DNA of 64,000 bases from Gloeobacter morelensis MG652769 (GTDB lineage Bacteria; Cyanobacteriota; Cyanobacteriia; Gloeobacterales; Gloeobacteraceae), in assembly GCF_021018745.1 (NCBI RefSeq), contig NZ_CP063845.1, positions 3,348,001-3,412,000 of the forward strand. Reading direction: 5' to 3'. Under the pieces are notes generated by a model. That model was not told where the DNA came from. It made no database searches and was given only the letters and a program-made list of their open reading frames with translations. The position numbers and the translations under genes are program-made. Of this stretch, positions 17,411-27,301 are shown one piece after another. The stretch's first letter is position 1; each line of letters starts with the position of its first letter.

Positions 17411-18522
17411 AGTAGGCTTACTGGATTAAAGCAAATATCGCTTGACTGAGTGCCCTTTCTTTGCGAAGCGGTTCTCTATCGCCTCCACGAGTGCTTTTTC
17501 TAGAGCAGATTCTTCAGTAAAGCTTTTTCCTCTCAGTTCATCGTACTTCAAATGTAGCCACTCGCCCTCAATAAGGTTCTGCTGGGGGCTGTACGGTGCG
17601 ATAAAAAACATGTGCAACCCTTGCCTATGCCACAACCTCCAGTGCTTCTGGATTTTCTTGCTTTTGTGAATCGATGCATTGTCCTGAACGATCACGGTCG
17701 GCTGGCCCGTCGCCAGAAAATGTCTCCAGGCTTCCCGTGCCTCCTGCTCCATAATCTTCAGATATTCCTCACTCGTAAAGTTCTTCTTGATCAGGGCATA
17801 TTTGAAATCTTTGCTCGGTTCCCAAATACCCAAGATGCTCTGACGTTTCGCCGCTTCTTTGGGTTGCTTAATGTGCTTTTGCCGGCCAATCTTCATCCAG
17901 GTGTAGTTGACTGTGCTTTCCCCGTCTTTTCCCGTCTCATCCAGATACTTTAATCGGATGAAACCATCTTCTGCCGACGCTTTGAGCTCGTCGAGCTGTT
18001 TTTGCCTCTCCTGCCGGAGCTTTGGATCCGCTCCACCAGGACTTTTGCGTGTGCGTTTCCAGACGTAGCCATTTTTTTTAGCGCCCTGCGCAGCGGCACC
18101 GCGGACATACTGACCCCGCGCTCCGCCAAAAGCAACTCGGACAACTGCCGAGCGTTGTACGTTTGCTCGTCTTCGAGAATGCGCTTCTCAAGACAGGCCA
18201 AGTCCTCTTGCGTGCATCTTGATTTCCCGCCACGACCGGGAGCTTCATAAAGACCTTCAATGCCACCATCCCACCAACGCTGAAACGTCTCACGTATCGT
18301 CTGCTGATGGCAATGGAAGAATTCTGCGATGCGAGGTACCGTCCAATCTCTTGCGGACAATCTGAGGGCTTCAGCCCGCTGTCGAACCCGAGACGGTACC
18401 GTACTGTTCTGAGAAAGTGCGAGCAAGGCCAGGTCTTCATCGGCAGAGAGATGGATCTTATGAGGCATAGTCTGAAAGATGCGGCATCCTCAGTATATTC
18501 AGTTTTTCCCTATCTCCCTACT
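17411..18522 (-). mobile_element. IS630-family insertion sequence, intact
   Basis: A 1112-bp element flanked by a duplicated TA (17409-17410 and 18523-18524), as expected for the IS630/Tc1/mariner group. Its ends form an imperfect inverted repeat of about 30 bp beginning (TA)AGTAGG. Removing the element and one TA fuses the two RHS fragments in frame (VTT-YEYQNHYLKKITDP), which fixes the boundaries. It carries one transposase expressed through a frameshift. Confidence 0.93.
17426..18468 (-). CDS. IS630-family transposase (two frames joined by -1 frameshift)
   Basis: Frame 1 (18468 down to 17950) encodes the DNA-binding half with tandem helix-turn-helix motifs (RIAEFFHCHQQTIRETFQRW). Frame 2, which overlaps it and ends at 17426, encodes the catalytic half: KYLDETG, VIVQDNASIHKSKK and FIAPYSPQQNLIEGEW, the DDE set. 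A run of eight A residues on the coding strand (18079-18072) sits where the frames meet. Slipping back one base gives ALKKNGYVWKRTRK and continues without stops into frame 2. The joined product is about 347 residues, the usual family size, so the gene is probably functional. Confidence 0.88.
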
Positions 18523-19349
18523 TAGGTGGTGACGCCGTTGACGGTGCGCTGGGTGCCGTCCGGCTTGCTGACCGTCTGGCCGTCCATGGCGTTGTGAAAG
18601 TACTGCAAGTCCCCGGCGCTGTTGTATTCGTAAAGCACACTGCCACCGACGGCGCCCTGGTTGTCGTAGAGCGTCGCGGTGCGCACCTGGTAGGTAAAAG
18701 TCGCATCGTAGGCAAACTCGATGCGCCGCCCGAACGGATCTTGCACGCGGGTGAGGTTGTTGCCGCTGTAACTGAAAGTGATTGCTTTCCCGAAGCGGTC
18801 GGTGATGCTGTTGAGCTTGCGCGTGCCGCTCAGGGTCGCAGAAAAACTGAGCGCCAGACCGCTTTCGAGCGTCAGTACCAGCGTGCTGCTCGTGGCGTTG
18901 CCGCTGACGGTGAACGAGCCACGGATGGGGTCGCTGGGGTTGGCGTTGCCGTAGGAGCCCGCCGGGGCGCCGCTCACCCCCTGGGCGAATAATTGCGCCC
19001 CGCCGGTGGGCAAAGACAACCGCACCTTGGTGATTTGCCCGGAGCTGTTGAGCACTGGGGCGGCGCGCAGGCTGTAGAGGCCCATGTGGGTGCCAGGGCC
19101 AAAGGGACCAGGATAAGAAGTGAGCGGCGTGCGGTCTTGCTCGGAACTCTGGTAGTGCCGCTGAACCATCAGCGGGTAGCGCCCGCCCAAGGCCAGGTCC
19201 ACCGTGTCGTAGGCGTAGTGGCCGCTGACGACATCCACCGAAGCGCTCGCCGCCTGCAGCGCGAAGCTCGTGCAGTAGACGAACAGCACCAGCAGACAGA
19301 CAGCGCGCCGCACAGCCGCACGCCAACGACTCGGGAAGGCATTTCTCAT
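18522..19349 (-). pseudogene. RHS/YD-repeat protein, 5' part with signal peptide (interrupted gene)
   Basis: The first 275 residues of the RHS protein. ATG 19349 starts a signal peptide (RRAVCLLVLFVYCTSFALQAASA); an in-frame start 37 codons further upstream would bury it. The VDVVSGHYAYDTVDLALGGRYPLMVQRHYQSSEQ segment is the N-terminal DUF6531-like entry into RHS barrels, followed by the first repeats (ITDRFGKAITFSYSGNNLTRVQDPFGRRIEF). It ends at a TAA made by the IS630 edge. The intact ancestral protein had at least about 1500 residues. Confidence 0.85.
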
Positions 19350-19766
19350 GAAGAACCACCAGAGGAAGAATTTACAGGTTTTTGAAGAATGGGGCAGCCG
19401 TGCCGCATCGAAGGCCGAAAAGACCCAACCCCGCCGCCAAGCTGACGGGCAGTATTTCACCCATCAACGCTTGTGAAAGCAAGCCGGATCAAAAGTGGCA
19501 AAGACAGAATTGGCCTAAATTTAAGTTGCAGAGCCGCTATTTGAGCAGAGCTTACCCTGCGGCTCGATGCAAGATTCAGTTTGCCGGACTGGGAAGACAG
19601 GAGCGCATTTTTTCCTGAGAAGACACAGACAAGATATCGGTCTGATTTCGAGAAGTCAATGGCAAATTCCAAATTTCGTGAGAAGGAATTCGAGGTACAC
19701 AGTTTCCTCTCAGGCTGAGGCGGTTGGTGAGCTTGTAGCGGTGATCGCTCATGGGTCCGCGCAATA
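19350..19766 (+). other. intergenic region
   Basis: This gap separates the start of the RHS gene from the end of the transglutaminase-like gene, both on the minus strand. Short open frames on either strand lack family features or ribosome sites. It presumably holds the RHS promoter, but no convincing -35/-10 pair, tRNA or strong hairpin was seen. Confidence 0.5.
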
Positions 19767-20609
19767 TCAGGTTACCTGATTGGAGAGCGGCGTCTCGACG
19801 GGGGCGGGTTCGGAGGGTGATTCGTCCGAACCCTCGTGCGCCCAGACTGCCATGCCGTCGGGGGTGACCTCTCCGAAGAGGTTGGCAAAGGAGGTGTCGG
19901 CGGCGTCGCGGCCGGTGGCGATGCGCACCAGGCCCTCGCGGGGGGCTTTGCGGGTGGCATCGAACAGGTACCAGTTGCCGCCCAGGTAGGCTTCGAAGTA
20001 GGCATGAAAATCGGGCGGATCGAGCTTGAAGGCGTAGCCCGCCACGAAGCGGGCCGGGGTGCCCAAGGCACGGCTAAGCGCGATCCCCAGGTGGGCAAAA
20101 TCGCGGCAGACGCCGATGCGCTCGATCACCGTGTCGGGGGCGGAGGTGTGCACGTCGGAGGTGCCGTAGCTGTACGCGATGTTCTCGTAAATCCAGTCGC
20201 ACAGACCGTCGATGCGGGCGTAACCGGGTTCGAGATGCCCTACCAGGCTGTTGGCCAACGGCACCATCCGGTCGGACTGGCAGTAGCGGCTTGGAAACAG
20301 ATACGGCACGACCTCGGGGGGCAGTTCGCCCGGATCGACCAGGCGGGCGGCCTCCCAGGAGCCTGCAAAAGGCGGTTGCAGGTGCACCAGGGCCTGGTAG
20401 TCGATCTGCACCTGCCCGCCGCTGGGGCGCAGGCGCACCGTGCGGTTGCCGAAGCTGTCTTCAAAGTGTTCTTTGGGCAAGTCAGGATCGATGCGGAAAT
20501 TTTCGCTCAAGACCTGCTGGTTGCCGCCGTCTTGCGGGCGGATGGTGAGCATCAGAGTGGCAGGCCCGTCGCAGCGGTAGCCCAGGGTGCAACCTACGGA
20601 GAGTTTCAT
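19767..20609 (-). CDS. transglutaminase-like cysteine peptidase family protein
   Basis: 280 residues from ATG 20609 (MKLSVGCTLGYRC); longer in-frame starts upstream overlap the divergent gene. The N-terminal half is the bacterial transglutaminase-like N domain (beta-rich). The C-terminal half has the triad: Cys in IERIGVCRDFAHLGIALSRALG (about 166), His in FHAYFEAYLGGNWYLFDAT (about 202) and the Asp of LFDAT (about 217). Members hydrolyse or cross-link amide bonds, and many may act as peptidases. No signal peptide is seen, so it is likely cytoplasmic. It is divergent from the amidohydrolase. Confidence 0.9.
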   Translation of the reverse strand: MKLSVGCTLGYRCDGPATLMLTIRPQDGGNQQVLSENFRIDPDLPKEHFEDSFGNRTVRLRPSGGQVQIDYQALVHLQPPFAGSWEAARLVDPGELPPEVVPYLFPSRYCQSDRMVPLANSLVGHLEPGYARIDGLCDWIYENIAYSYGTSDVHTSAPDTVIERIGVCRDFAHLGIALSRALGTPARFVAGYAFKLDPPDFHAYFEAYLGGNWYLFDATRKAPREGLVRIATGRDAADTSFANLFGEVTPDGMAVWAHEGSDESPSEPAPVETPLSNQVT

Positions 20610-20728
20610 GGATGTGGGACGGCGTTTTCCCCCACTGTGGCACCCCCCTATCCCATCGGCAAGGGGAACCGCGCGGCGCCCGGGCGCGTCCGAAATGGCG
20701 CAGAAAAAGACAGTGCAAGGGTACTTCG

Positions 20729-22081
20729 ATGGATAAGGCAGTTTCCGACCGGGTGGTGTTGCACTGGGGTAAACGGTTGTTGGGGCCGCTACTGGGGTTG
20801 GTCCTGGCAAGCGGGCCGGTAGCGTCACAAAGTCCGGATCAAAATTACGCTTTTGTCGGCGGCCAGTGGTTTAACGGTCGCGGGTTCGAGAAAAAAATGG
20901 TGTACGCGGTGGGGGGCCGCTTTACCTTCGAGCGCCCCTCAAAAATCGACAGCACTGTCGATCTGCAGAACCGCTACGTCGTACCGCCCTTTGGCGAAGC
21001 GCACACTCACCGGCTGTCGGATCGGCGGGAGGTGGAAGCCGGGATCAGCGATTTTTTGCGCGACGGGATCTATTACGCCAAGATCCTCAACGATATCCCC
21101 CTGTCTTCGGCGGTGGCCCGCGAGCGGCTCAACCGGCCGGACAGCGTCGATGCGGTGTACGCCCACGGGGGGCTCACAGCAACGGGCGGCCATCCGATTC
21201 GCCTGTATGCCTTCCTCGCCCAGAGCAAATACATCGAAATCACCGACTTCAAAAAGCTGGACGGGCAGGCTTACCACGTCGTCGACAGCGAAGCGGACCT
21301 CGAGCGCAAGTGGCCGCAGATCCTGGCGGGAAAACCGGATTTGATCAAGACCTATCTGCTCTACTCCGAAGAGTTCGACAAACGCAAAGACGACAAACGC
21401 TACTTTGGAGCCAAAGGGCTCGATCCCCGGTTATTGGGCCGCATCGTGGCGAAAGCCCACCGCGCAGGGCTGCGGGTGGCGACCCACATCGAGACAGCCG
21501 CCGATTTTCGTAGTGCCGTGGCGGCGGGGGTCGATGAAATCGCCCACCTGCCCGGCTACTGGTTCGGTCCCCCAGAGTGGCCGATGCCGCCTACGGCGTT
21601 CGAGTTGACCCGCGAAGACGTGCAACTGGCTCGCCGCAACAACGTCGTCGTGGTCACCACTACTCTGGTGACCGACGGTCTGGTAAAAGATAAAGCGCAG
21701 GCAGCCCAGATCCAGGCCGTCCAAAAGCGCAATCTGCGCCTGCTCAAAGAGGCAGGCGTCCAACTGGTTATCGGATCTGACGCCTTCGGTGCCACCAGTT
21801 TGCAGGAGGCGCTCAAACTGGACACCCTGGGCGGCTTCGATCGGCTGGAACTGCTCAAACACTTGTGCGAATCGACGCCGCAAAACGTCTTTCCCGACCG
21901 AAAAATCGGGTCACTGGCCGAAGGGTACGAGGCCAGTTTTCTGGTGCTCGAAGCCGACCCGCTTGCAGACTTCGGCAATATCAAAAAGATTGCCCGCCGC
22001 TTCAAGCAGGGCCGCTGGGTGGAAGTCCCGGCTGCAGGCGGCGAAAAGCGCTCGCAAGCTGGACCGGTTCACGCGCACTAG
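20729..22081 (+). CDS. exported amidohydrolase
   Basis: 450 residues. ATG 20729 is preceded by AAGGG. A hydrophobic N-terminal segment ([18 protein letters not shown]) suggests export. Metal-site motifs of the amidohydrolase superfamily are present: HTH at about residue 92 ([11 protein letters not shown]), a His in [12 protein letters not shown], a His in DEIAHLPGY and an Asp in LVIGSDAFG. The carboxylated-lysine position is unclear; LIKTY is a candidate. Substrates of this exported branch are unknown; it hydrolyses some amide or ester bond. It is divergent from the transglutaminase-like gene and monocistronic. Confidence 0.87.
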   Translation: MDKAVSDRVVLHWGKRLLGPLLGLVLASGPVASQSPDQNYAFVGGQWFNGRGFEKKMVYAVGGRFTFERPSKIDSTVDLQNRYVVPPFGEAHTHRLSDRREVEAGISDFLRDGIYYAKILNDIPLSSAVARERLNRPDSVDAVYAHGGLTATGGHPIRLYAFLAQSKYIEITDFKKLDGQAYHVVDSEADLERKWPQILAGKPDLIKTYLLYSEEFDKRKDDKRYFGAKGLDPRLLGRIVAKAHRAGLRVATHIETAADFRSAVAAGVDEIAHLPGYWFGPPEWPMPPTAFELTREDVQLARRNNVVVVTTTLVTDGLVKDKAQAAQIQAVQKRNLRLLKEAGVQLVIGSDAFGATSLQEALKLDTLGGFDRLELLKHLCESTPQNVFPDRKIGSLAEGYEASFLVLEADPLADFGNIKKIARRFKQGRWVEVPAAGGEKRSQAGPVHAH

Positions 22082-22247
22082 AGCAGGTGTCAAGTGTCGG
22101 GATGAAAACCGTTGCCCACCGGGGTTTCCAGCTGGCCTGCCGCCCTCAGAGCAACTGAAAACCGCTCATAAAGAGTACCAACTGGGTATTTGCACTCCAC
22201 GAGCGATCCTGTTAGCCTACGAGTCCAAAGGGATTCGAGGAAAGGCC

Positions 22248-23930
22248 ATGTCCGGCAATCTGCGCAGCCGCGTCGTCACCCAGGGGGTGCAGCGCTCCCC
22301 CAACCGCGCCATGCTGCGGGCAGTAGGTTTTGGCGACGAGGATTTCGAGCGGCCCATCGTGGGCGTGGCCAACGGCTTCAGCACAATTACCCCCTGCAAT
22401 CTGGGTCTAGGAGATCTGGCGGCGCGGGCGGAGGCGGCTTTGCGCGCCGGCGGAGCGATGCCGCAACTATTTGGGACGATCACGATTAGCGACGGCATCT
22501 CGATGGGCACCGAAGGCATGAAGTACTCGCTGGTCTCCCGCGAGGTGATTGCCGACAGCATCGAGACGGTCTGCAACGGCCAGAGCCTGGACGGGGTGCT
22601 CGCCATCGGCGGTTGCGACAAGAACATGCCCGGGGCGATGATCGCCATCGCGAGGCTCAATATCCCAGCCATATTTGTCTACGGCGGCACGATCAAACCC
22701 GGCCGCTACCAGGATCAGGACCTCACGGTCGTGAGCGCCTTCGAGGCGGTGGGCCAATATAGCGCCGGCAAAATCGACCAGACGACCCTCGTCGAAATCG
22801 AGCGGCGCGCCTGCCCGGGGGCGGGTTCCTGCGGCGGCATGTACACCGCTAACACGATGAGTTCGGCCTTCGAGGCGATGGGGATGAGCTTGATGTACTC
22901 CTCGACGATGGCCGCCGAGGATCCCGAAAAAGCGGATAGCACCGCCCTGTCGGCCAAGGTGCTGGTCGAAGCCGTCAAAGCGCAAATCCTGCCAAGCGCC
23001 ATCCTCACACGCCAAGCTTTCGAGAACGCCATCGCCGTGATCATGGCCATCGGCGGCTCGACCAACGCCGTGCTGCACCTGCTCGCCATCGCCCACAGCG
23101 CCCGGGTGCCCCTCGAACTCGACGACTTCGAGCGCATCCGCGCGCGGGTGCCGGTGCTGTGCGATCTCAAGCCCAGCGGTCGCTTTGTCGCCACCGACCT
23201 GCACAGAGCCGGGGGTATTCCCCAGGTGATGAAGATGTTGCTGGCCCATGGGCTCCTCCACGGCGATGCCCTCACGGTAACCGGCCAGACGGTCGCCGAG
23301 GTGCTGCGCGACGTACCCGCAGAACCGCGCACCGACCAGGAGGTGATCCGTCCCTGGGAGCGCCCTCTCTACGCTTCGGGGCACCTGGCCATTTTGCGCG
23401 GCAACCTGGCGAGCGAAGGGGCGGTCGCCAAGGTTACCGGCGTCAAAAAGCCCCAAATTACCGGCCCTGCCCGCGTCTTCGACTCCGAAGAAAGCTGCAT
23501 GGCAGCGATTCTGGCGGGCGCCATCCAGCCGGGCGATGTGATCGTCATTCGCTACGAAGGCCCCAAGGGCGGTCCCGGCATGCGGGAGATGCTCTCGCCC
23601 ACCTCGGCCATCATCGGCGCGGGTCTGGGCGATGCGGTGGGACTGATTACCGACGGCCGCTTCTCGGGGGGCACCTACGGCATGGTCGTGGGCCACGTCG
23701 CCCCGGAAGCCTTCGTGGGCGGCACCATCGCCCTGGTCGAAGCAGGGGATCTGATCACCATCGACGCCCCGGCGCGCAAGATTGAGCTGTTGGTGAGCAC
23801 AGACGAACTGGAGCGTCGACGCGCCGCCTGGCGGCCGCCTGCCCCCCGCTACACCCGCGGGGTGCTCGCCAAGTACGCCCGCCAGGTAAACAGCAGCAGC
23901 CTTGGGGCGGTCACCGACGCCTTTATTTGA
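22248..23930 (+). CDS. ilvD: dihydroxy-acid dehydratase
   Basis: 560 residues, full family length. It converts 2,3-dihydroxy-isovalerate and -methylvalerate to the 2-keto acids of valine and isoleucine synthesis. The Fe-S cluster cysteines are seen in [17 protein letters not shown] and [16 protein letters not shown], and the C-terminal GRFSGG and [12 protein letters not shown] motifs are intact. ATG 22248 follows AGGAAAGG; the longer in-frame extension upstream is spurious. Its last codons overlap the end of the convergent TPR gene by 8 bp. Cytoplasmic housekeeping enzyme. Confidence 0.97.
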   Translation: MSGNLRSRVVTQGVQRSPNRAMLRAVGFGDEDFERPIVGVANGFSTITPCNLGLGDLAARAEAALRAGGAMPQLFGTITISDGISMGTEGMKYSLVSREVIADSIETVCNGQSLDGVLAIGGCDKNMPGAMIAIARLNIPAIFVYGGTIKPGRYQDQDLTVVSAFEAVGQYSAGKIDQTTLVEIERRACPGAGSCGGMYTANTMSSAFEAMGMSLMYSSTMAAEDPEKADSTALSAKVLVEAVKAQILPSAILTRQAFENAIAVIMAIGGSTNAVLHLLAIAHSARVPLELDDFERIRARVPVLCDLKPSGRFVATDLHRAGGIPQVMKMLLAHGLLHGDALTVTGQTVAEVLRDVPAEPRTDQEVIRPWERPLYASGHLAILRGNLASEGAVAKVTGVKKPQITGPARVFDSEESCMAAILAGAIQPGDVIVIRYEGPKGGPGMREMLSPTSAIIGAGLGDAVGLITDGRFSGGTYGMVVGHVAPEAFVGGTIALVEAGDLITIDAPARKIELLVSTDELERRRAAWRPPAPRYTRGVLAKYARQVNSSSLGAVTDAFI

Positions 23931-24852
23931 TGAATACCCGGTAGCTGCGCCAGGCCGCACCACGCCAGGCGAGCCGAATCATGCTCTGCTTGCCGAGGCC
24001 CGAGCGGCGGGCGGCCTGATCGACGGTGGCCCCCCGCTTCATCTGCACCACCAGGTTCTGGGCCTGCTGGTAGACGGTGTCGGTGGGCTTGAGCAACTTG
24101 CGATCGACGCTGAGCTTCAGCCCGAGCAACAGATCTTCGGTGGTTGCGTCGTAGCCCGCGATGCGGCCCAGCGAATAGACCCCGGGCGGTAACTCGGTGG
24201 GTGCGCTCGACGCTTCGAGGGGCGCGGCGGCATTAGTAGCGGTTTCGGTCTCGGCAGCGGTTGCCGGGGCCGGGGCCGCAGGCGGTGGCGGGGCCGGGGT
24301 GGGTGGTGCGGGCTTGGATTCGGCGGCGGCGCTCGCGGTGGGTGGCGGGGTATCCGGGGCGGCGGCGCGGGCGACGGTGGGTGGCGGGGCCGGTGGGGCG
24401 ACGGCTACTTTCTTTTTGAGGTCTTCAACGATTTTGCTGACCTGGGAGGTGTCTTGCTCTTTGGGCACAAGAGTGACGTATTTTTCGTAGTCCTGCAAAG
24501 CCGGTTCGTAGTCTTTGAGGGCGTTGAGAATGGCGGCGCGGTTGTAGTAAGCATCGGCGTAGTCTGCTTTTTTCTCAATAGCAAGGGTCAGATCGGCCAC
24601 CGCCCCGCGCGGATCGTTGAGGTAGTAGCGCGTCAGGGCCCGGTTGACGTAGGCGGCCGCCTCGTTCGGGTACTCTTTGAGCAGTTGGTCCCATACTTGC
24701 CGGGCCCGGCTGTAATCTTTGCTTTGTTGCAGGGTGTAGGCTTCTTTGAATCGGGCTTGCAGCGGCGCGCTCTGGGCCAAAAGCCCACTGGGGGGACTCG
24801 ACGCCGACAGCAAAGCGGCAAGGGCGATGCCGAGTGGCAAAGAAAGCTTCAT
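23923..24852 (-). CDS. exported TPR-repeat protein with Pro/Ala-rich linker
   Basis: 309 residues from ATG 24852, which begins a signal peptide ([17 protein letters not shown]). Three TPR-like units follow at about 35-140 ([77 protein letters not shown]). A roughly 80-residue Pro/Ala/Thr linker leads to a C-terminal domain of about 95 residues ([25 protein letters not shown]). TPRs bind partner proteins, so a periplasmic scaffold is likely. The C-terminal domain is not recognised. A GGAG/GGCGGG stretch precedes the start. Confidence 0.85.
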   Translation of the reverse strand: MKLSLPLGIALAALLSASSPPSGLLAQSAPLQARFKEAYTLQQSKDYSRARQVWDQLLKEYPNEAAAYVNRALTRYYLNDPRGAVADLTLAIEKKADYADAYYNRAAILNALKDYEPALQDYEKYVTLVPKEQDTSQVSKIVEDLKKKVAVAPPAPPPTVARAAAPDTPPPTASAAAESKPAPPTPAPPPPAAPAPATAAETETATNAAAPLEASSAPTELPPGVYSLGRIAGYDATTEDLLLGLKLSVDRKLLKPTDTVYQQAQNLVVQMKRGATVDQAARRSGLGKQSMIRLAWRGAAWRSYRVFIK

Positions 24853-24997
24853 CCCGCCAAATCTCCACGATAGAGTAACCGGATGCACAGGCTGCCTGCT
24901 TGGGTGCAGCTGGCCAAGACATTCACTTTAACGGTGGGCGTGCACTCCAAAAGCCTACCGCGATTTGCCCGCTTTGATCCGCCCCCAGCAAGGGGTA

Positions 24998-27250
24998 CTA
25001 GGCTTCGACGATCACCCGCAGATTGCCGCGCTTGTTGGCCACCCGGCAACTGGTGGCCGACCCGGAGGTTTCGAAGCGCAAGTCGAGCACCGAGGTACCG
25101 ACGCGCAGGTTCTTGAACTCCAGGTGGCTAAGCCAGGTGGGTAGAGTCGGCTCGATGATCCGCAGGCAGTTGCCCGGCGCGTCGGGGACCAGGTTGACCA
25201 TCGCCTGCAGAATCTGAAAGAGGCTGCCCGCCGCCCAGGCCTGGGGAGAGCAGGCCACCGGATAGCTCGCCAGCAGAGTATCGTACTCGCTGCGGGTAAA
25301 GCCGCAAAACAGCTCCGGCAACCGGAAAGAAGGCTGGCTCTGGGCCACTTCAAAAAGCACCGAGCCGATTTCGAGCATCTGGGGCACCGCCCCCACCGAG
25401 CGCAGACCCAGGGCGATGAGCGAGTTGTCGTGGGGCCAGACCGAACCGGTGTGGTAGCCGATCGGATTGAAGGCGGGCGAGAGGCTGTGGAGGGTGCGAA
25501 TCCCCCAGCCTGAGAACAGGTCCGGGGCGGTGAGGCGCTCTGCCACTTCCCGGCGATGCTCGCGGGTAAATATACCCGTGTGCAGGCAGTGGCCGGGGTT
25601 GGAGGCGATGCCATCCACCGGCAGGCCGAAGCCGTCCAGGGCCAGGGCACAGTAATCCTGTTCGTCGAGCCAAAAATCTTCGTTGAAGCGCTCCTTGAGC
25701 CGTTGCGCCTGCTGGTACCAGGTCTTGGCGTGTTCCTCTTCACCAAAAAGCGGAGCGAGTTGGGCAAGGCGCATCTTGCTTGCGTAGACGTAGCCCTGCA
25801 CTTCGCACAGGGCAATCGGGCCTGCGGCAAGTCGGCCGTCGGCATGCACGATGCAGTCGTCGGAATCTTTCCAGCCCTGGTTGGCAAGGCCGCGCTCCGA
25901 TTGGCGGCTGTAGGCCAGATAGCCCGCGAGCGGCCCGGTTTGCCCGGCACAGACGCGGTCGATCCAGCCCATCGCCGCGAGGGCATGGGGCCACATCTCG
26001 CGCAGCAGGGCGATATCGGCGGTCCAGGCATAATATTCGGCCAGCAGCATCAGCCACAGCGGCGTCGCGTCGATGGTGCCGTAGTAGGGGGTGTGGGGCA
26101 CTTCCCGGCAGCGGGCCAGTTCGCCGCGGCGCACTTCGTGCAGGATCTTGCCCGGTTGTTCATCGCGCCAGGGGTTGTCCTGCTTGCCCTGGAAGTGGGC
26201 GAGCAGCTTGAGCGTCTCACGGGCGATAGTCGGGTCCAGCAAAAGCGTCTGGGAGGCGGTGATGAGCGCGTCGCGGCCGAATAAGGTCGAGAACCAGGGC
26301 ACCCCCGCCGCGAGCGAGCGGCCCTCCGGCATCGTGAGGCGCAGCAAAAACAGATCTCTAGTCGAGCGCTCCAGGGCTTGGTCGAACAGGTCGTTGTCGG
26401 AACTGATCTGGGTGATGCCCGTTCGCCAGCCCTGCTGCTCGCTGTGGGCGGTGGCGCGGGCCTGCTCGAAGGTGGCGGGCGGCGGGGTGAACGAAGCCGA
26501 CTCGCCATCCAGCAGCAGCAGCATCCGGTACTGCATCTCCACGCGCTGGTGGGCTTTGAGGATAAAAGTCCACTCGGCAGTGTGGTCGGTGAGCCGATCG
26601 GGGGGATGGGCAAAGTGGATGCGCCCCTCCATGACGCTCCCGTCCCGCCCCCGGTAGGCAAGAATGAGCTCATCGGCGGGCAATGCGCCTTTGGTGCGCA
26701 AAAATTCGCCGCGCTCGCCGCGGTGGAAGCCGCGCACCTCGAACAGATCCGCGAAGTCGGAGCCGAAGCTGAGGCTGAGGGTCGCCTCCGCGGGGGTGAC
26801 CGCATAATTGGTCAGCTCGATGGATTCAAACAGAGCCCCGCACAGCACCATATGGCGGCGGATGCCGATCGTGTCGGGCTTCAGGGCGTTTTGGGAGCCG
26901 TTGGTCAGCAGCATCGCAGCGGCAAACCCGGCATCGGCGCTGCCGGACAGCAGGACCGGCGGCTCACCGTTGAGGCGCATCTCCAGACGCGACAGATAGC
27001 GCGTGTCTGCGCAAAACAGCCCCATGCTCGTGGTGCGGCAGTTGCCCGGAACATTGCCCAGCGCGTCGCAAACGAGAAACAGGTCGTTGTGCTTGATGGT
27101 GCGAAGCGGTGTCAAAGCATCGGTGTAGCTGCAGGACCAACCTTCGGTGGCCTGCTCGTCGAGCGCAAAGCGTTCCATGAACAACTGACGGGTGGTGGGT
27201 GTTAGGAGTGGACGAAGGCCGCCTCCGACGCTTTTCGCCCGTACCAACAT
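24998..27250 (-). CDS. amylo-alpha-1,6-glucosidase / glycogen-debranching-like enzyme
   Basis: 750 residues. The N-terminal beta domain (NDLFLVCDALGNVPGNCRTTSMGLFCADTRYLSRLEMRLNG) is the debranching-enzyme N module. The C-terminal (alpha/alpha)6 barrel contains PWFSTLFGRDALITASQTLLLDP, NQGWKDSDDCIVHADG and GYHTGSVWPHDNSLIALGLRSVG, which are typical of the bacterial amylo-alpha-1,6-glucosidase family. It probably hydrolyses alpha-glucosidic links of a storage or osmolyte glucan in the cytoplasm. It follows the GT4 gene by 51 bp on the same strand, so the two likely form an operon. GTAGG precedes ATG 27250; ATG 27178 is an alternative start. Confidence 0.9.
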   Translation of the reverse strand: MLVRAKSVGGGLRPLLTPTTRQLFMERFALDEQATEGWSCSYTDALTPLRTIKHNDLFLVCDALGNVPGNCRTTSMGLFCADTRYLSRLEMRLNGEPPVLLSGSADAGFAAAMLLTNGSQNALKPDTIGIRRHMVLCGALFESIELTNYAVTPAEATLSLSFGSDFADLFEVRGFHRGERGEFLRTKGALPADELILAYRGRDGSVMEGRIHFAHPPDRLTDHTAEWTFILKAHQRVEMQYRMLLLLDGESASFTPPPATFEQARATAHSEQQGWRTGITQISSDNDLFDQALERSTRDLFLLRLTMPEGRSLAAGVPWFSTLFGRDALITASQTLLLDPTIARETLKLLAHFQGKQDNPWRDEQPGKILHEVRRGELARCREVPHTPYYGTIDATPLWLMLLAEYYAWTADIALLREMWPHALAAMGWIDRVCAGQTGPLAGYLAYSRQSERGLANQGWKDSDDCIVHADGRLAAGPIALCEVQGYVYASKMRLAQLAPLFGEEEHAKTWYQQAQRLKERFNEDFWLDEQDYCALALDGFGLPVDGIASNPGHCLHTGIFTREHRREVAERLTAPDLFSGWGIRTLHSLSPAFNPIGYHTGSVWPHDNSLIALGLRSVGAVPQMLEIGSVLFEVAQSQPSFRLPELFCGFTRSEYDTLLASYPVACSPQAWAAGSLFQILQAMVNLVPDAPGNCLRIIEPTLPTWLSHLEFKNLRVGTSVLDLRFETSGSATSCRVANKRGNLRVIVEA

Positions 27251-27301
27251 AACCTACGCGGGGATCACATCCCCACCGGGCGGTCGGCCCGGACAGACAG
27301 G

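Noticed and set aside
22467-23963. A 498-residue minus-strand frame opposite ilvD
   Set aside because: Antisense to a certain, full-length ilvD gene.
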